From NCBI RefSeq assembly GCF_945952095.1, contig NZ_CAMFHL010000007.1, forward strand, positions 12,520 to 76,519: DNA of 64,000 nt. The letters run 5' to 3'. Positions 18,744 through 27,141 of this stretch are shown here, piece by piece (the first letter of the stretch is position 1; each line of letters begins with the position of its first letter). The stretch comes from an uncultured Arsenicibacter sp. Its GTDB lineage: Bacteria; Bacteroidota; Bacteroidia; Cytophagales; Spirosomataceae. The notes under the pieces were generated by a model. The model had not been told where the DNA came from and did no database searches. It worked only from the letters and a program-made list of their open reading frames with translations. The position numbers and the translations under genes were made by a program.

Positions 18744-19538
18744 ATGAAACCTGTTACGTGTATTCCTGTACTACTTTGCCTTTATTTTTGTAGTGTACTG
18801 ACTGGTTTCAGTCAGTCAGATAAATCAAATCCGCCCGCTGAAGGTTTCGATCTGGCTGGTTCTGATGCGAAAGCCATTGAACTGGCAGACGGGGCCATGA
18901 AAGCCATGGGAGGGCGTAAAGCGTGGGATAATACGCATTTTCTTGCATGGAATTTTTTTGGTAACCGCCGTCTGATCTGGGATAAATGGCGTGGAAACGT
19001 CCGGATCGATAACCTGAAAAATGACCAGACTGTCATCCTGAATATTTTCACCGATAAAGGCCGTGTTTTTAAAAACGGAGCAGAACTCACTGATGCTGAC
19101 TCGGTAGCGAAATATGTTAAACAGGGGAAAGGAGCCTGGATCAACGACTCGTACTGGCTGGTGATGCCCTTCAAACTCAAAGATTCCGGTGTGACGCTGA
19201 AGTATCTGGGTGAGGAAAATACGCAGGAGAATAAACCGGCCGACGTGATCCAGATGACCTTCAAAAGCGTTGGTAATACCCCCGACAATAAATACAAGGT
19301 CTGGATTGATAAAAACACGCATCTGGTTTGTCAATGGGCCTATTATCCCAAATTCACCGACGAAAAACCTGGTTTTATCCGTCCCTGGGGTGATTACCAG
19401 CGCCATGGCCAGATACTGCTGGGCGGCGACCGCGGTGATCGTGACATTACCGATATTATGGTATTTACCGGATTGCCGGGTGAGGTGTTTACGGATTTTC
19501 CGAGAACCGATCTTACGCGTTATCCGCAGGCAAAATAG
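18744..19538 (+). CDS. Exported protein of unknown function
   Basis: 264 residues from the ATG at 18744. A signal peptide runs to about residue 23 (VLTGFSQ). The mature protein contains MKAMGGRKAWDNTHFLAWNFFGNR and later short beta-type segments with DKWRGNVRID, the general look of LolA-like or DUF-type periplasmic proteins; I do not recognise a named family with certainty. The gene is 38 nt upstream of hemH on the same strand, so the two may be cotranscribed. No metal or catalytic motif stands out. Divergent from oxyR. Confidence 0.7.
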   Translation: MKPVTCIPVLLCLYFCSVLTGFSQSDKSNPPAEGFDLAGSDAKAIELADGAMKAMGGRKAWDNTHFLAWNFFGNRRLIWDKWRGNVRIDNLKNDQTVILNIFTDKGRVFKNGAELTDADSVAKYVKQGKGAWINDSYWLVMPFKLKDSGVTLKYLGEENTQENKPADVIQMTFKSVGNTPDNKYKVWIDKNTHLVCQWAYYPKFTDEKPGFIRPWGDYQRHGQILLGGDRGDRDITDIMVFTGLPGEVFTDFPRTDLTRYPQAK

Positions 19539-19576
19539 TGAACTAATCGACGCCTGGATACCTTACTTACATACGT

Positions 19577-20641
19577 ATGGAAGCTACTGTTTTACAAAAA
19601 CCTGCTGCAACTAAACAATTAGGAAAAACCGGCGTATTGCTGGTAAATTTAGGAACTCCCGATAGCCCTTCGGTGCCGGATGTACGCAAATACCTGCGTG
19701 AATTCCTGATGGACGGGCGGGTAATCGACATTCCGCTGATTCCCAGAACACTGCTCGTGAATGGTATTATTGCACCGTTCCGTGCCCCCAAATCAGCCAA
19801 AACCTATCAGGAAGTCTGGACCGAAAACGGTTCTCCGTTGAAATACTACGGTGAAGTGGCTGAGCGTGAACTGCAACGCATGCTGGGCGATGATTTTGTG
19901 GTGAAACTGGCCATGCGCTACCAGAGCCCGGGTATTCAGGCCGGTCTGGAAACGTTTCAGAAGCAGGGCCTTACCAAAATAATTGTTATTCCGTTTTTCC
20001 CGCAATATGCTTCTGCCACGACCGGATCGATTCACGATAAGGTAATGGAAATTGTGCGGGGATGGCAGATTATTCCCGAACTTTCCTTTGTCAGCAGTTT
20101 TCTGGACCATCCGAAATTTGTCGAGGGGTTTGTCCGGAATGCCCGGAAATTCATTCAGCAAACCGACTACGATCACTTTGTGTTCAGCTACCACGGCCTG
20201 CCCGAGCGGCAAATCCGGAAAGGTGACGTGACCAAGGGCCAGGTCTGTAAGCTAGGCAGTTGCTGCGACTCGCTCAATGCCATGAATCAATACTGCTACC
20301 GGGCACAGTGTTTTGAAACAACACGCCGGCTGGTTAAGGAACTCGGCATTCCGGAGGGTAAGTACACTACCTGTTTTCAGTCGCGCTTAGGCAAAGACCC
20401 CTGGATTCAGCCGTATACCGAAGATCTGGTAAAGGAACTACCGAAAAAAGGTATGAAGCGGGTGCTGGCGTTTTCCCCGGCGTTCGTCGCCGACTGTCTG
20501 GAAACAACGATTGAGGTCGGAGAAGAATACAAGGAACTATTCGAAGAACACGGCGGCGAACAGTGGGATCTGGTTGAAAGCCTGAACGATAGCCCGCTCT
20601 GGATCGAGCTGCTTGCCGATTTGGTTAAATCGCGGGTATGA
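19577..20641 (+). CDS. hemH: Ferrochelatase
   Basis: 354 residues. Inserts iron into protoporphyrin IX, the last step of haem synthesis. It opens with TGVLLVNLGTPDSP and has FSYHGLPERQ near 205, with the catalytic His, and a late CLETTIEVGEE segment. A cysteine-rich stretch, CKLGSCCDSLNAMNQYCYRAQC, near 219-239 is typical of many bacterial ferrochelatases; in some homologues cysteines bind a 2Fe-2S cluster, which is not proven here. Cotranscription with the upstream exported-protein gene is likely. Confidence 0.95.
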   Translation: MEATVLQKPAATKQLGKTGVLLVNLGTPDSPSVPDVRKYLREFLMDGRVIDIPLIPRTLLVNGIIAPFRAPKSAKTYQEVWTENGSPLKYYGEVAERELQRMLGDDFVVKLAMRYQSPGIQAGLETFQKQGLTKIIVIPFFPQYASATTGSIHDKVMEIVRGWQIIPELSFVSSFLDHPKFVEGFVRNARKFIQQTDYDHFVFSYHGLPERQIRKGDVTKGQVCKLGSCCDSLNAMNQYCYRAQCFETTRRLVKELGIPEGKYTTCFQSRLGKDPWIQPYTEDLVKELPKKGMKRVLAFSPAFVADCLETTIEVGEEYKELFEEHGGEQWDLVESLNDSPLWIELLADLVKSRV

Positions 20642-20735
20642 CGTTTATTTCAGGTCTGTAACCCGTATGAAGTATGGAAACTGCTTCCGGTATCGGAAAT
20701 TTACGAAGGTATTGAGTTCAACGCTTTGGTTTAGC

Positions 20736-20768
20736 TAAAAAATAAGGGCGGGTCACAAGACCCGCCCT
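20736..20768 (-). terminator. Terminator of the ahpC-ahpD operon
   Basis: Perfect 9-bp GC stem GGGCGGGTC (20746-20754), loop ACAA, GACCCGCCC (20759-20767). The A-rich run at 20737-20745 is the T-run when read on the minus strand. On the plus strand it lies about 105 nt after hemH and may also help terminate it. Confidence 0.85.
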
Positions 20769-20791
20769 CTGCATATCTGTACTAATTGCCT

Positions 20792-21379
20792 TTACAGCAC
20801 AGTAATCAATCCTTTAATCACGGCACCTAACCGGATCGCTTCGAAAACACGGGCCTCGCTGGCACCATGCTTCAGTACGCTTTCCTCGTGTGAACGAACG
20901 CACATCTCACAACCGTTGATCGCCGACACAACCAGGCTCATCAGTTCAAAGAACTCCTTGCCCAGCACCGGATTCATCATGATGCTCATCCGGATACCCG
21001 CCTGTGTGTTGTTGTAATAATCTTTACCAACAAAATGACGGAAACGGTAGAATACGTTGTTGGTGCTCAGCAGCGATGTACAGGCGAGTGTTTCCGCAAT
21101 CTGTGCATCTGTAGCACCTTCCTGCCGGGCGGCCTCGCTTAACGAGTCGATCAGCGGCTGGTGCTTTTCGTTGGCGGCTACCGACAACGCTAACAACCGG
21201 GCTTCCTGTTTGCTCAGTTGCTGGCTACTGTTCAGGGCATTGCCAACGTTTATCTTCAGGTCGCGCAGAAACCGGCTGTCAGATTTGCTCAGCGAATCCA
21301 GTACCGGATACTCAGCCGCCGCATCCAGACCTACCAGTCCCAGCAGCGATACAACCGTTTCGTTTTGTGTTGAAACCAT
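20792..21379 (-). CDS. ahpD: AhpD-type alkylhydroperoxidase (carboxymuconolactone decarboxylase family)
   Basis: 195 residues from the ATG at 21379; a TTG two codons earlier is less likely. The AhpD active site is complete: Cys157-Glu-Met-Cys160 and His164 in GCEMCVRSHEES. In Mycobacterium AhpD reduces AhpC using electrons from dihydrolipoamide systems. The gene follows the peroxiredoxin gene by about 100 nt on the same strand and no ahpF is seen. So this is probably the AhpC-AhpD type of peroxide detoxification. The role is inferred from motif and neighbour. Confidence 0.88.
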   Translation of the reverse strand: MVSTQNETVVSLLGLVGLDAAAEYPVLDSLSKSDSRFLRDLKINVGNALNSSQQLSKQEARLLALSVAANEKHQPLIDSLSEAARQEGATDAQIAETLACTSLLSTNNVFYRFRHFVGKDYYNNTQAGIRMSIMMNPVLGKEFFELMSLVVSAINGCEMCVRSHEESVLKHGASEARVFEAIRLGAVIKGLITVL

Positions 21380-21383
21380 AGTC

Positions 21384-21459
21384 AAAGAGTGAAAGAATGA
21401 AAGTGCGACAGAGCGGCAGCATAATGGCTCACTGCATCATCTTTGCCGCTCTTTCGCAG
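21384..21459. repeat. Short CTCTTTC-type repeats in the ahpC-ahpD gap
   Basis: GAGTGAAAGAATGAAAGTG (21388-21406) and CCGCTCTTTCGC (21447-21458) are opposite-strand versions of one degenerate heptamer-like unit. The same units recur at 41871-41918. They fill most of the 100 bp between the two genes. Confidence 0.5.
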
Positions 21460-21479
21460 TATGGGGTACTAAACCGTAG

Positions 21480-22034
21480 TTATACGGTAAGCGTTTCCTG
21501 ACCTTTAACCCAGTTACATGGGCAAAGCTCGTCAGTTTGCAGGGCGTCCAGCACGCGCAGGACTTCGTTTACGTTACGGCCTACTGACAGATCGTTAACC
21601 GATACCCAGCGAACGATGCCCTGTGGGTCAACGATGTAGGTTACACGGTAAGCTACCTTCTCGTTTGCTTCCAGGATACCCAGTTCTTCCGCCAGTGACT
21701 TTGACGTATCAGCCAGCATCGGGAAACGCAGGCCGCGCAGGTCGTCGTGGTCTTTACGCCATGCCAGGTGAACAAACTCACTGTCGGTAGATGCACCGAT
21801 CAGAACGGCATCACGGTCAGCGAAGTCTTCGTACTTGCTGTTGAACTCTGCGATTTCTGTCGGGCAGACAAACGTAAAGTCCTTCGGCCACCAGAACATC
21901 ACCAGCCACTGGCCGTTAGCTTTGTGGTCTTCAGAAGAGATTTCGTAAAACTCGTTGCCTTTTTCAAGCGAAACAACGGCTAATTTCTTGAACTCAGGGA
22001 ACTGAGAGCCAACTGAAATAATGTGATTTTTCAT
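21480..22034 (-). CDS. ahpC: Peroxiredoxin, AhpC of the mycobacterial type
   Basis: 184 residues. Peroxidatic Cys57 is in FTFVCPTEI. The C-terminus has DELCPCNWVKG with Cys171 and Cys173, the two-cysteine arrangement of Mycobacterium AhpC (there ELCACNWRKG), which uses AhpD and not AhpF as reductant. ahpD is directly downstream, matching this. The protein reduces alkyl hydroperoxides and H2O2 in the cytoplasm. CAAAAATA at 22079-22086 is a reverse-strand -7 match upstream. OxyR control is likely from context but no full OxyR site was recognised. Confidence 0.93.
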   Translation of the reverse strand: MKNHIISVGSQFPEFKKLAVVSLEKGNEFYEISSEDHKANGQWLVMFWWPKDFTFVCPTEIAEFNSKYEDFADRDAVLIGASTDSEFVHLAWRKDHDDLRGLRFPMLADTSKSLAEELGILEANEKVAYRVTYIVDPQGIVRWVSVNDLSVGRNVNEVLRVLDALQTDELCPCNWVKGQETLTV

Positions 22035-22078
22035 AGTTATTTATCAGATTGTATTGAACTGAAGCATATTCGACTGTA

Positions 22079-22086
22079 CAAAAATA
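22079..22086 (-). promoter_or_regulatory. Possible -7 element for ahpC
   Basis: Read on the minus strand this is TATTTTTG, a match to TAnnTTTG, 45 nt before the ATG. No -33 partner was found at the usual spacing, as would fit an activator-dependent promoter. Confidence 0.4.
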
Positions 22087-22215
22087 AGTTGTAACAAATT
22101 TTAAACCTTATTGGTTTTGTCTATGAGCGATAGATAAAATCAGTCAACTTTTAAAAATGAAAACGAATGTTCACAGAGTACCAGATACGTCTGGTGAAAT
22201 ATGATTATTCATATA

Positions 22216-22249
22216 TAAAAAAAATAGCCGGATGGTGTTTCCGGCTATA
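22216..22249 (-). terminator. Terminator of the 349-residue protein gene
   Basis: Stem ATAGCCGGA (22224-22232) with TCCGGCTAT (22240-22248). The A-run at 22217-22224 becomes the T-run on the minus strand, 24 nt after the stop codon. Confidence 0.88.
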
Positions 22250-22272
22250 GTTCTGATAAGAATCATATTTGG

Positions 22273-23322
22273 TTAAGCAGCCATTCTGGGATTAGACCGT
22301 CCGATTGCGTGCTGTTTCGGGCCGTTTTCGGGGTTACCCAATATCGGCAGGATGATCGACTGTAACCGCTCCCGCACAAAGTTTTCCTGTAAATAAGCAG
22401 GAAGCTTACTAATCAGCTGCTGGTATGCCTCCAGTCCGAGTGCCTTTGCAACATAGATTTCGTGTACGGCATTGATGTGCGAAACGATGTTCACCAGACT
22501 CTGATGAAACAGCCGGACATCAATGGATGAATCCACAAAACGTTCGATCTCACGGTTATTCGATGAAATCCGCAACCGGCTGAGCATGTCAAAAAAGGTT
22601 GTGTACCCGATCTGACGCGCCAGCACCTTGTATTGCTCTACGCCGAACTTCTGAAGCACTTCGCCGGTCCGCTCACTCCGGAAGGCTGTTTTCGGGTTAT
22701 TCTGAATAACGGTCCGCAGCGCCTTTACACGCTGGTCACGGGTTGTTTTCAGGAATTGAGCCACTTCAGCCTGTGCCTGATTGGCACGTGACGGCAAAGC
22801 CAGCTCCGGCTTGTATTTCGCCATCGGCAGCCGCTGGATCCGGTAGTTATTGTATGGTCCCAGGGCATAGTAGCCAACCGAAGCGGGGTAGAAGCCACGC
22901 ACCACACTACTGCCGATCCGCTTCCGGATCAGCTCTTCATTGCTGACGTTAATGCCCTGAACCGTTAGAAAAGCCCGTGCACTGAACAGGACACTATAAT
23001 AAGCTTGTGGAAATGTCCAGTGCAGTGAGCTCTGTAAATATTGTTCGTCATTAACGACAGGCGTAATACGCAACGCATATTCAGCGCTCCAGCTGTTAAG
23101 CAGGAGTTTTTCGAGTGCCTTGCGCTGCTCATCCGAAACCGTCGAGGTGAAGTCCTGAAAAACGGGAAATTTCATCAGTTCAAACAGGTCGTTCTGATGC
23201 TGGATATGGTAATCCATGGCAAAAAAATGGTTCAGAAACACCTGTGCCGGTATGCTCTTCCGCCAGTTTTCGTCCATCATCTGACCGTTGGTCAGAGGCA
23301 CTTGATTGTTTACTGTGTTCAT
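22273..23322 (-). CDS. Protein of unknown function, 349 residues
   Basis: No family recognised. There is no signal peptide or transmembrane segment, so it is probably cytoplasmic. It looks mostly alpha-helical, with FLNHFFAMDYHIQHQNDLFEL near 30-50, WTFPQAYYSVLFSARAFL near 104-121 and a long helical C-terminal half. The central YYSVLFSARAF segment resembles HEPN-type helical bundles only superficially; the RNase motif RxxxxH is not evident. It has its own terminator and a 278-bp upstream gap shared with the OmpA-family gene. The intact frame, codon use like its neighbours and a dedicated terminator indicate a real gene. Confidence 0.75.
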   Translation of the reverse strand: MNTVNNQVPLTNGQMMDENWRKSIPAQVFLNHFFAMDYHIQHQNDLFELMKFPVFQDFTSTVSDEQRKALEKLLLNSWSAEYALRITPVVNDEQYLQSSLHWTFPQAYYSVLFSARAFLTVQGINVSNEELIRKRIGSSVVRGFYPASVGYYALGPYNNYRIQRLPMAKYKPELALPSRANQAQAEVAQFLKTTRDQRVKALRTVIQNNPKTAFRSERTGEVLQKFGVEQYKVLARQIGYTTFFDMLSRLRISSNNREIERFVDSSIDVRLFHQSLVNIVSHINAVHEIYVAKALGLEAYQQLISKLPAYLQENFVRERLQSIILPILGNPENGPKQHAIGRSNPRMAA

Positions 23323-23448
23323 CGCCAGAAGTATTGTTGTTTACCTATAAATTTAACAAAAAAACGCGGAATTCTGTTCGGTTTAATGTGATAAATACTG
23401 GTATGTAATTAGTTGATTTTTAGGGTATTATGATTAAGTTTTGCATAT

Positions 23449-23494
23449 GAAAAAATCCGGTAAAACAGCCGCTGCCAGAAGGCCGTTTTACCGG
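23449..23494 (-). terminator. Orphan terminator-like hairpin between divergent genes
   Basis: CCGGTAAAACAGCC (23457-23470) pairs with GGCCGTTTTACCGG (23481-23494), 14 bp with one mismatch. A 6-nt A-run precedes it, so on the minus strand it is a hairpin followed by T's. It lies in the 5' leader region of the 349-residue protein gene and no minus-strand gene is seen upstream. Confidence 0.6.
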
Positions 23495-23568
23495 TAATTG
23501 CTGAGGTCCGGGAGCCGTTTACAGGCTCAATAAAAGCCGTATTGTGAGAGCCGGATACGTAAACGGTT

Positions 23569-23576
23569 TATCTTTG
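23569..23576 (+). promoter_or_regulatory. Possible -7 element for the OmpA-family gene
   Basis: TATCTTTG matches TAnnTTTG and lies 25 nt before the chosen ATG at 23601. The nearest TTG (23542-23544) is 24 nt away, longer than the usual spacing. Confidence 0.4.
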
Positions 23577-23600
23577 ACTAACGGACTAATCTATGGGGCT

Positions 23601-24311
23601 ATGTACACGGTAGGCGGGTGGCAAAAGGTATGTATTACAGGGTGGTTTTGTCTGTGGCTGCTGGGATGGGGGCAGGTATCCGCACAGACCGGGCAACCCG
23701 CAATGGCCTCCGTTGAGGGGTTTGTCGTGGACCGGCAAACGGGGCAGCCGATTGCCTTTGCCAACCTGTCGGTTCAGAATGAGCAAGGCCAGACCGTTGC
23801 CCGTCAGCAGACTGCCGCCAACGGAGCGTTCCGTATGCGGCTTAATCCGCAGCAACGCTATACGGTTGAGGTGCAGGCAGAAGGCTATCAAAACGGACAG
23901 GATGTGATTGATTTCACCGTTCCCTATGTCCGGCAGGTAACGGGAAAGCGCCTCCGGCTGACAGCAACTGCCGGTACGTCATCACCGCCAGCCGGCGATG
24001 CGCTGCTTTCGGTTTACTTCCCCGCCAGGCAAGCTACCTTATCGCCTGCCGCTATTCAGAGTATACGAGAGGTTATGGGCCGGCTTATGGCATCAACCGG
24101 GCGGGTGGTACTGACCGGTTTTACCGACGGCCAGGGGAACCCCTCCCTGAATGAACTGCTGGCCGCAGACCGTACGGCTGCTGTAAAAGCATTTATGATA
24201 AACAACGGTATCCGCAGCGAGCGCATTACCGTCAGGGCAGCCGGTGCTGACAGACCAGACAATAATGCGCCCTTAGCCCGGAAACGGCGCGTTGATATCC
24301 GGATTGACTAG
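23601..24311 (+). CDS. OmpA-family protein with carboxypeptidase-regulatory-like domain
   Basis: 236 residues from the ATG at 23601, which gives a good signal peptide (WFCLWLLGWGQVSAQ). A beta-sandwich domain like CarboxypepD_reg/PEGA follows, with VEGFVVDRQTGQPIAFANLSV. The C-terminal 110 residues are an OmpA/MotB peptidoglycan-binding domain, with VVLTGFTDGQGN, LAADRTAAVKAFM and NAPLARKRRVDIRI. It should anchor an envelope component to peptidoglycan from the outer membrane or periplasm. No lipobox is seen. Confidence 0.85.
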   Translation: MYTVGGWQKVCITGWFCLWLLGWGQVSAQTGQPAMASVEGFVVDRQTGQPIAFANLSVQNEQGQTVARQQTAANGAFRMRLNPQQRYTVEVQAEGYQNGQDVIDFTVPYVRQVTGKRLRLTATAGTSSPPAGDALLSVYFPARQATLSPAAIQSIREVMGRLMASTGRVVLTGFTDGQGNPSLNELLAADRTAAVKAFMINNGIRSERITVRAAGADRPDNNAPLARKRRVDIRID

Positions 24312-24332
24312 CTGCCGGTGGCTCAACGGATA

Positions 24333-24392
24333 ATTAAAACCAGCCTGGTATCAGATTAAACCGTCCGTACGTACATCCGTACTGGTTTTAAT
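24333..24392. repeat. 11-bp inverted repeat after the OmpA-family gene
   Basis: ATTAAAACCAG (24333-24343) and CTGGTTTTAAT (24382-24392) are perfect inverse copies 38 nt apart. They could form a long hairpin after the stop codon or an operator before the next gene. There is no long T-run. Confidence 0.4.
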
Positions 24393-24450
24393 GCAGTGCG
24401 TTACAGAGTTTAGCACTTTATGTCCGGTTAGTGCTTAAACACCTGCTTTT

Positions 24451-27141
24451 ATGCTTCGCTCTGCTTTTACTGCCTGTCTGCTTTTCCTGTTTACCTGGCC
24501 ACTATCCGCCCAGACGATCCGGTATGTCAAGCCGACAGCAGCCGGTACCGGTTCCGGCAACTCATGGGCTAACGCATCTGCCGATTTGCAGGCAATGATC
24601 AACGCCAGTGCGGCCGGTGATCAGGTTTGGGTGATGAACGGGGTGTACCGGCCGACGCGCGATGCTACCGGAAACGCCGGTCCGGTTAATGCCCGCACCA
24701 AAACGTTTCTGATGAAAGCCGGTGTCAAAGTCTATGGCTCATTTTTGGGGACCGAAACCAGCTTATCGGACCGTGAAGTCATCGGCTACGGGGTAGTGTG
24801 TATGCTGTCCGGCGATATCGGCGTTTCCGGTGATAATACTGATAACGTGTATCATGTGGTGACGATGAAGAATATCGATGCCGCCACGTTACTGGATCGC
24901 TTTGTAATTCGATACGGGAATGCCAACGGGGCTGCCTATCCGGATAATTACGGGGGAGGTGTACTGTGGATAGAACCCGTTGCAGCGACCGGCGGAAGCA
25001 TAAATTTCTGCTACATCGAGAATAATGCAGCGAGTGCAAGCGGTGGCGGCATGGCCGTTATCGGCGTGGTAAACCCTGTTATCAGTTCGTGCTCGTTCAA
25101 TCAGAATACGGCTGCCAACGAAGGGGGCGGTGTAGTCAATCTCAATGTTCCGAGACCGGTTTATACGTCCTGTTCGTTTATGAATAACACCGCAAAATCG
25201 GGCGGAGCCGTGTCCGACAACAGCAGCAGCGCGCTCTTTACCCTGTGTAGCCTATACCTTAATTCAGCCATAAACGGCGGCGGTGGCGGGGTGTTCAATT
25301 CGGGCGGATCGGCTCCCGTTTTCCGGGGATGTTTATTTATCCGGAACAGCAGCACCCGCGAAGGCAGCGCGTTTAGTTCGTACAGTCCTTCTGCCGTACT
25401 GAGCCCGCAGCTTATCAATTGTACAATGACGGAAAATACCGGCGGCGATGCGGTTGTTTATCAGGGTAATCAGTTTGGCAGTACAGTGAGTCCCGGTCAG
25501 CTGACTATCCGTAATTCGGTGATCTGGGGCAACATTGCGGCAGGTACCACGACCACACCACCCGTTGCCTACATCGGCGGTCCTGCGCCGGTGATTCAGT
25601 ACAGCGACGTTCAGAACTGCAGCACTACACCCGGCTGCCCGGCCGGTACGGGCAATCTACAGGCAGACCCGCTGTTTGTTGACTTATCCTATTTACCATC
25701 AGCCAGAAGTCCGCTGGTAAATGCCGGTGATCCGTCGGCTACCCTTTCGTCGACCGCTGTATATCCGGTTGATCTGATCGGCCTGCCACGGATTATCGGT
25801 AACCGGATTGATATTGGTGTGGTTGAGAATCAGATGACTACCGCCATTCACTCGGTGTCTTCAAATGACTGGGATGTTAACGATACCTGGTCCTGTGCCT
25901 GTGTTCCGACCCGTTCCGACAATGTACTTGTCCGGCATGCTGTCAATGTATTTGCCGGCGGACCGTCTCCGGTTGAGGCCCGTAACCTGTCGTATTCGGC
26001 CGGGGGGCGTCTCCGGCTCAATGGCTTCAGTTCACTGCGGCTGGGCGTCCGGATCTGGTACGTAAAACCGGAAGCGACCGGTACCGGCGACGGATCGTCG
26101 TGGGAGAATGCGTCCGGTAACCTGCAGGCCACCCTGCTGGCCGCACAGGCCGGTGAGGAAGTCTGGGTGAAAGGAGGGGTGTATAAGCCATCGGCTGCCG
26201 CCACGCCAACGCCCGCCGACCGCGCACAGAGCTTTAGTATTACCTCCGGTGTAAAGGTCTACGGCAGTTTTATGGGGTATGAAAACAGTATAACCGAACG
26301 CAACAGGCAGATGTATTTTCCGCTCGGGTCGGTCCTGTCAGGCGATATCGGTACGCCTTCGGCCAGCGATAACAGTTATCATGTCGTCTGGATTCAGAAC
26401 GCGGCGCAGGGGACATTGCTGGACGGCTTTGAGATCCGCGACGGCGGAACAACGACGAATACCGAATTGCCGGAACCACCCGGTAGCTTTACCGGAGGGG
26501 GCATTTATAACGTGGCCTTGCCGGGCTTTACCAGCTCGCCAACCATTCAGCGCTGCCACATCCTGAATAACCGCGGTGCTTATTCGGGTGGAGGTATGTA
26601 CAATCGGGGTGCCGGGACGGTAACACTCCGGAGCTGCCTGTTTGAGAGCAATTACGGCGAATATGGCGGTGCATTGGCCAACACCATTGTGCCCGTAGCC
26701 GGCGGCGGCTATACCAGTCCTGTTGAGCTGAACATAATCAACTGTAATCTGGTCAATAACAGCTGTACGCAGGATGGTAAAGCGGTCTACGGCGGGTATG
26801 TCAGTATGACAAATAGTATTGTCTGGGGCAATACAGGGCCTATGCCAAACGTAATCGGCGCGTATGCCGGCGGGTCGTCGATCCGTTACTCAACTATACA
26901 GGACGGATCGGCGGGGGCGATATATTTCAGCAGTACGGTTAGTAATGCCAATCCGCGTTTTTACAGTGCGACCGATTACCTGCTTCGTTCGGATAGTCCG
27001 TGTATCAACCAGGGCGACCCTGCTACCACTTACCGGCAAGGCGGAGCCCTCGATTTACGGGCACTGTACCGGATTACCCTCGGGCAGATTGATCAGGGGT
27101 GTTTTGAGTTTAATACGTTGCGGCAACTGATTGATAATTAG
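24451..27141 (+). CDS. Secreted right-handed beta-helix protein with two tandem halves
   Basis: 896 residues with a signal peptide ending PLSAQT (about residue 22). Two similar parts follow. The first (from about 25) begins IRYVKPTAAGTGSGNSWANAS; the second (from about 533) begins IWYVKPEATGTGDGSSWENAS. Both continue with GVYRP/GVYKP, GVKVYGSF, LSGDIG and NxYHVV in the same order, then glycine- and asparagine-rich short repeats typical of parallel beta-helices (DUF1565 / choice-of-anchor type). A beta-rich linker of about 70 residues joins them. No catalytic residues or type IX sorting tail are seen, so it is probably a surface or secreted adhesin- or lyase-like fold of unknown role. Confidence 0.82.
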   Translation: MLRSAFTACLLFLFTWPLSAQTIRYVKPTAAGTGSGNSWANASADLQAMINASAAGDQVWVMNGVYRPTRDATGNAGPVNARTKTFLMKAGVKVYGSFLGTETSLSDREVIGYGVVCMLSGDIGVSGDNTDNVYHVVTMKNIDAATLLDRFVIRYGNANGAAYPDNYGGGVLWIEPVAATGGSINFCYIENNAASASGGGMAVIGVVNPVISSCSFNQNTAANEGGGVVNLNVPRPVYTSCSFMNNTAKSGGAVSDNSSSALFTLCSLYLNSAINGGGGGVFNSGGSAPVFRGCLFIRNSSTREGSAFSSYSPSAVLSPQLINCTMTENTGGDAVVYQGNQFGSTVSPGQLTIRNSVIWGNIAAGTTTTPPVAYIGGPAPVIQYSDVQNCSTTPGCPAGTGNLQADPLFVDLSYLPSARSPLVNAGDPSATLSSTAVYPVDLIGLPRIIGNRIDIGVVENQMTTAIHSVSSNDWDVNDTWSCACVPTRSDNVLVRHAVNVFAGGPSPVEARNLSYSAGGRLRLNGFSSLRLGVRIWYVKPEATGTGDGSSWENASGNLQATLLAAQAGEEVWVKGGVYKPSAAATPTPADRAQSFSITSGVKVYGSFMGYENSITERNRQMYFPLGSVLSGDIGTPSASDNSYHVVWIQNAAQGTLLDGFEIRDGGTTTNTELPEPPGSFTGGGIYNVALPGFTSSPTIQRCHILNNRGAYSGGGMYNRGAGTVTLRSCLFESNYGEYGGALANTIVPVAGGGYTSPVELNIINCNLVNNSCTQDGKAVYGGYVSMTNSIVWGNTGPMPNVIGAYAGGSSIRYSTIQDGSAGAIYFSSTVSNANPRFYSATDYLLRSDSPCINQGDPATTYRQGGALDLRALYRITLGQIDQGCFEFNTLRQLIDN

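Noticed and set aside
22121..22133. OxyR binding site CTATGAGCGATAG upstream of ahpC
   Set aside because: The CTAT/ATAG halves are 5 nt apart, not 7, and no second pair is found at the proper spacing; may be chance.
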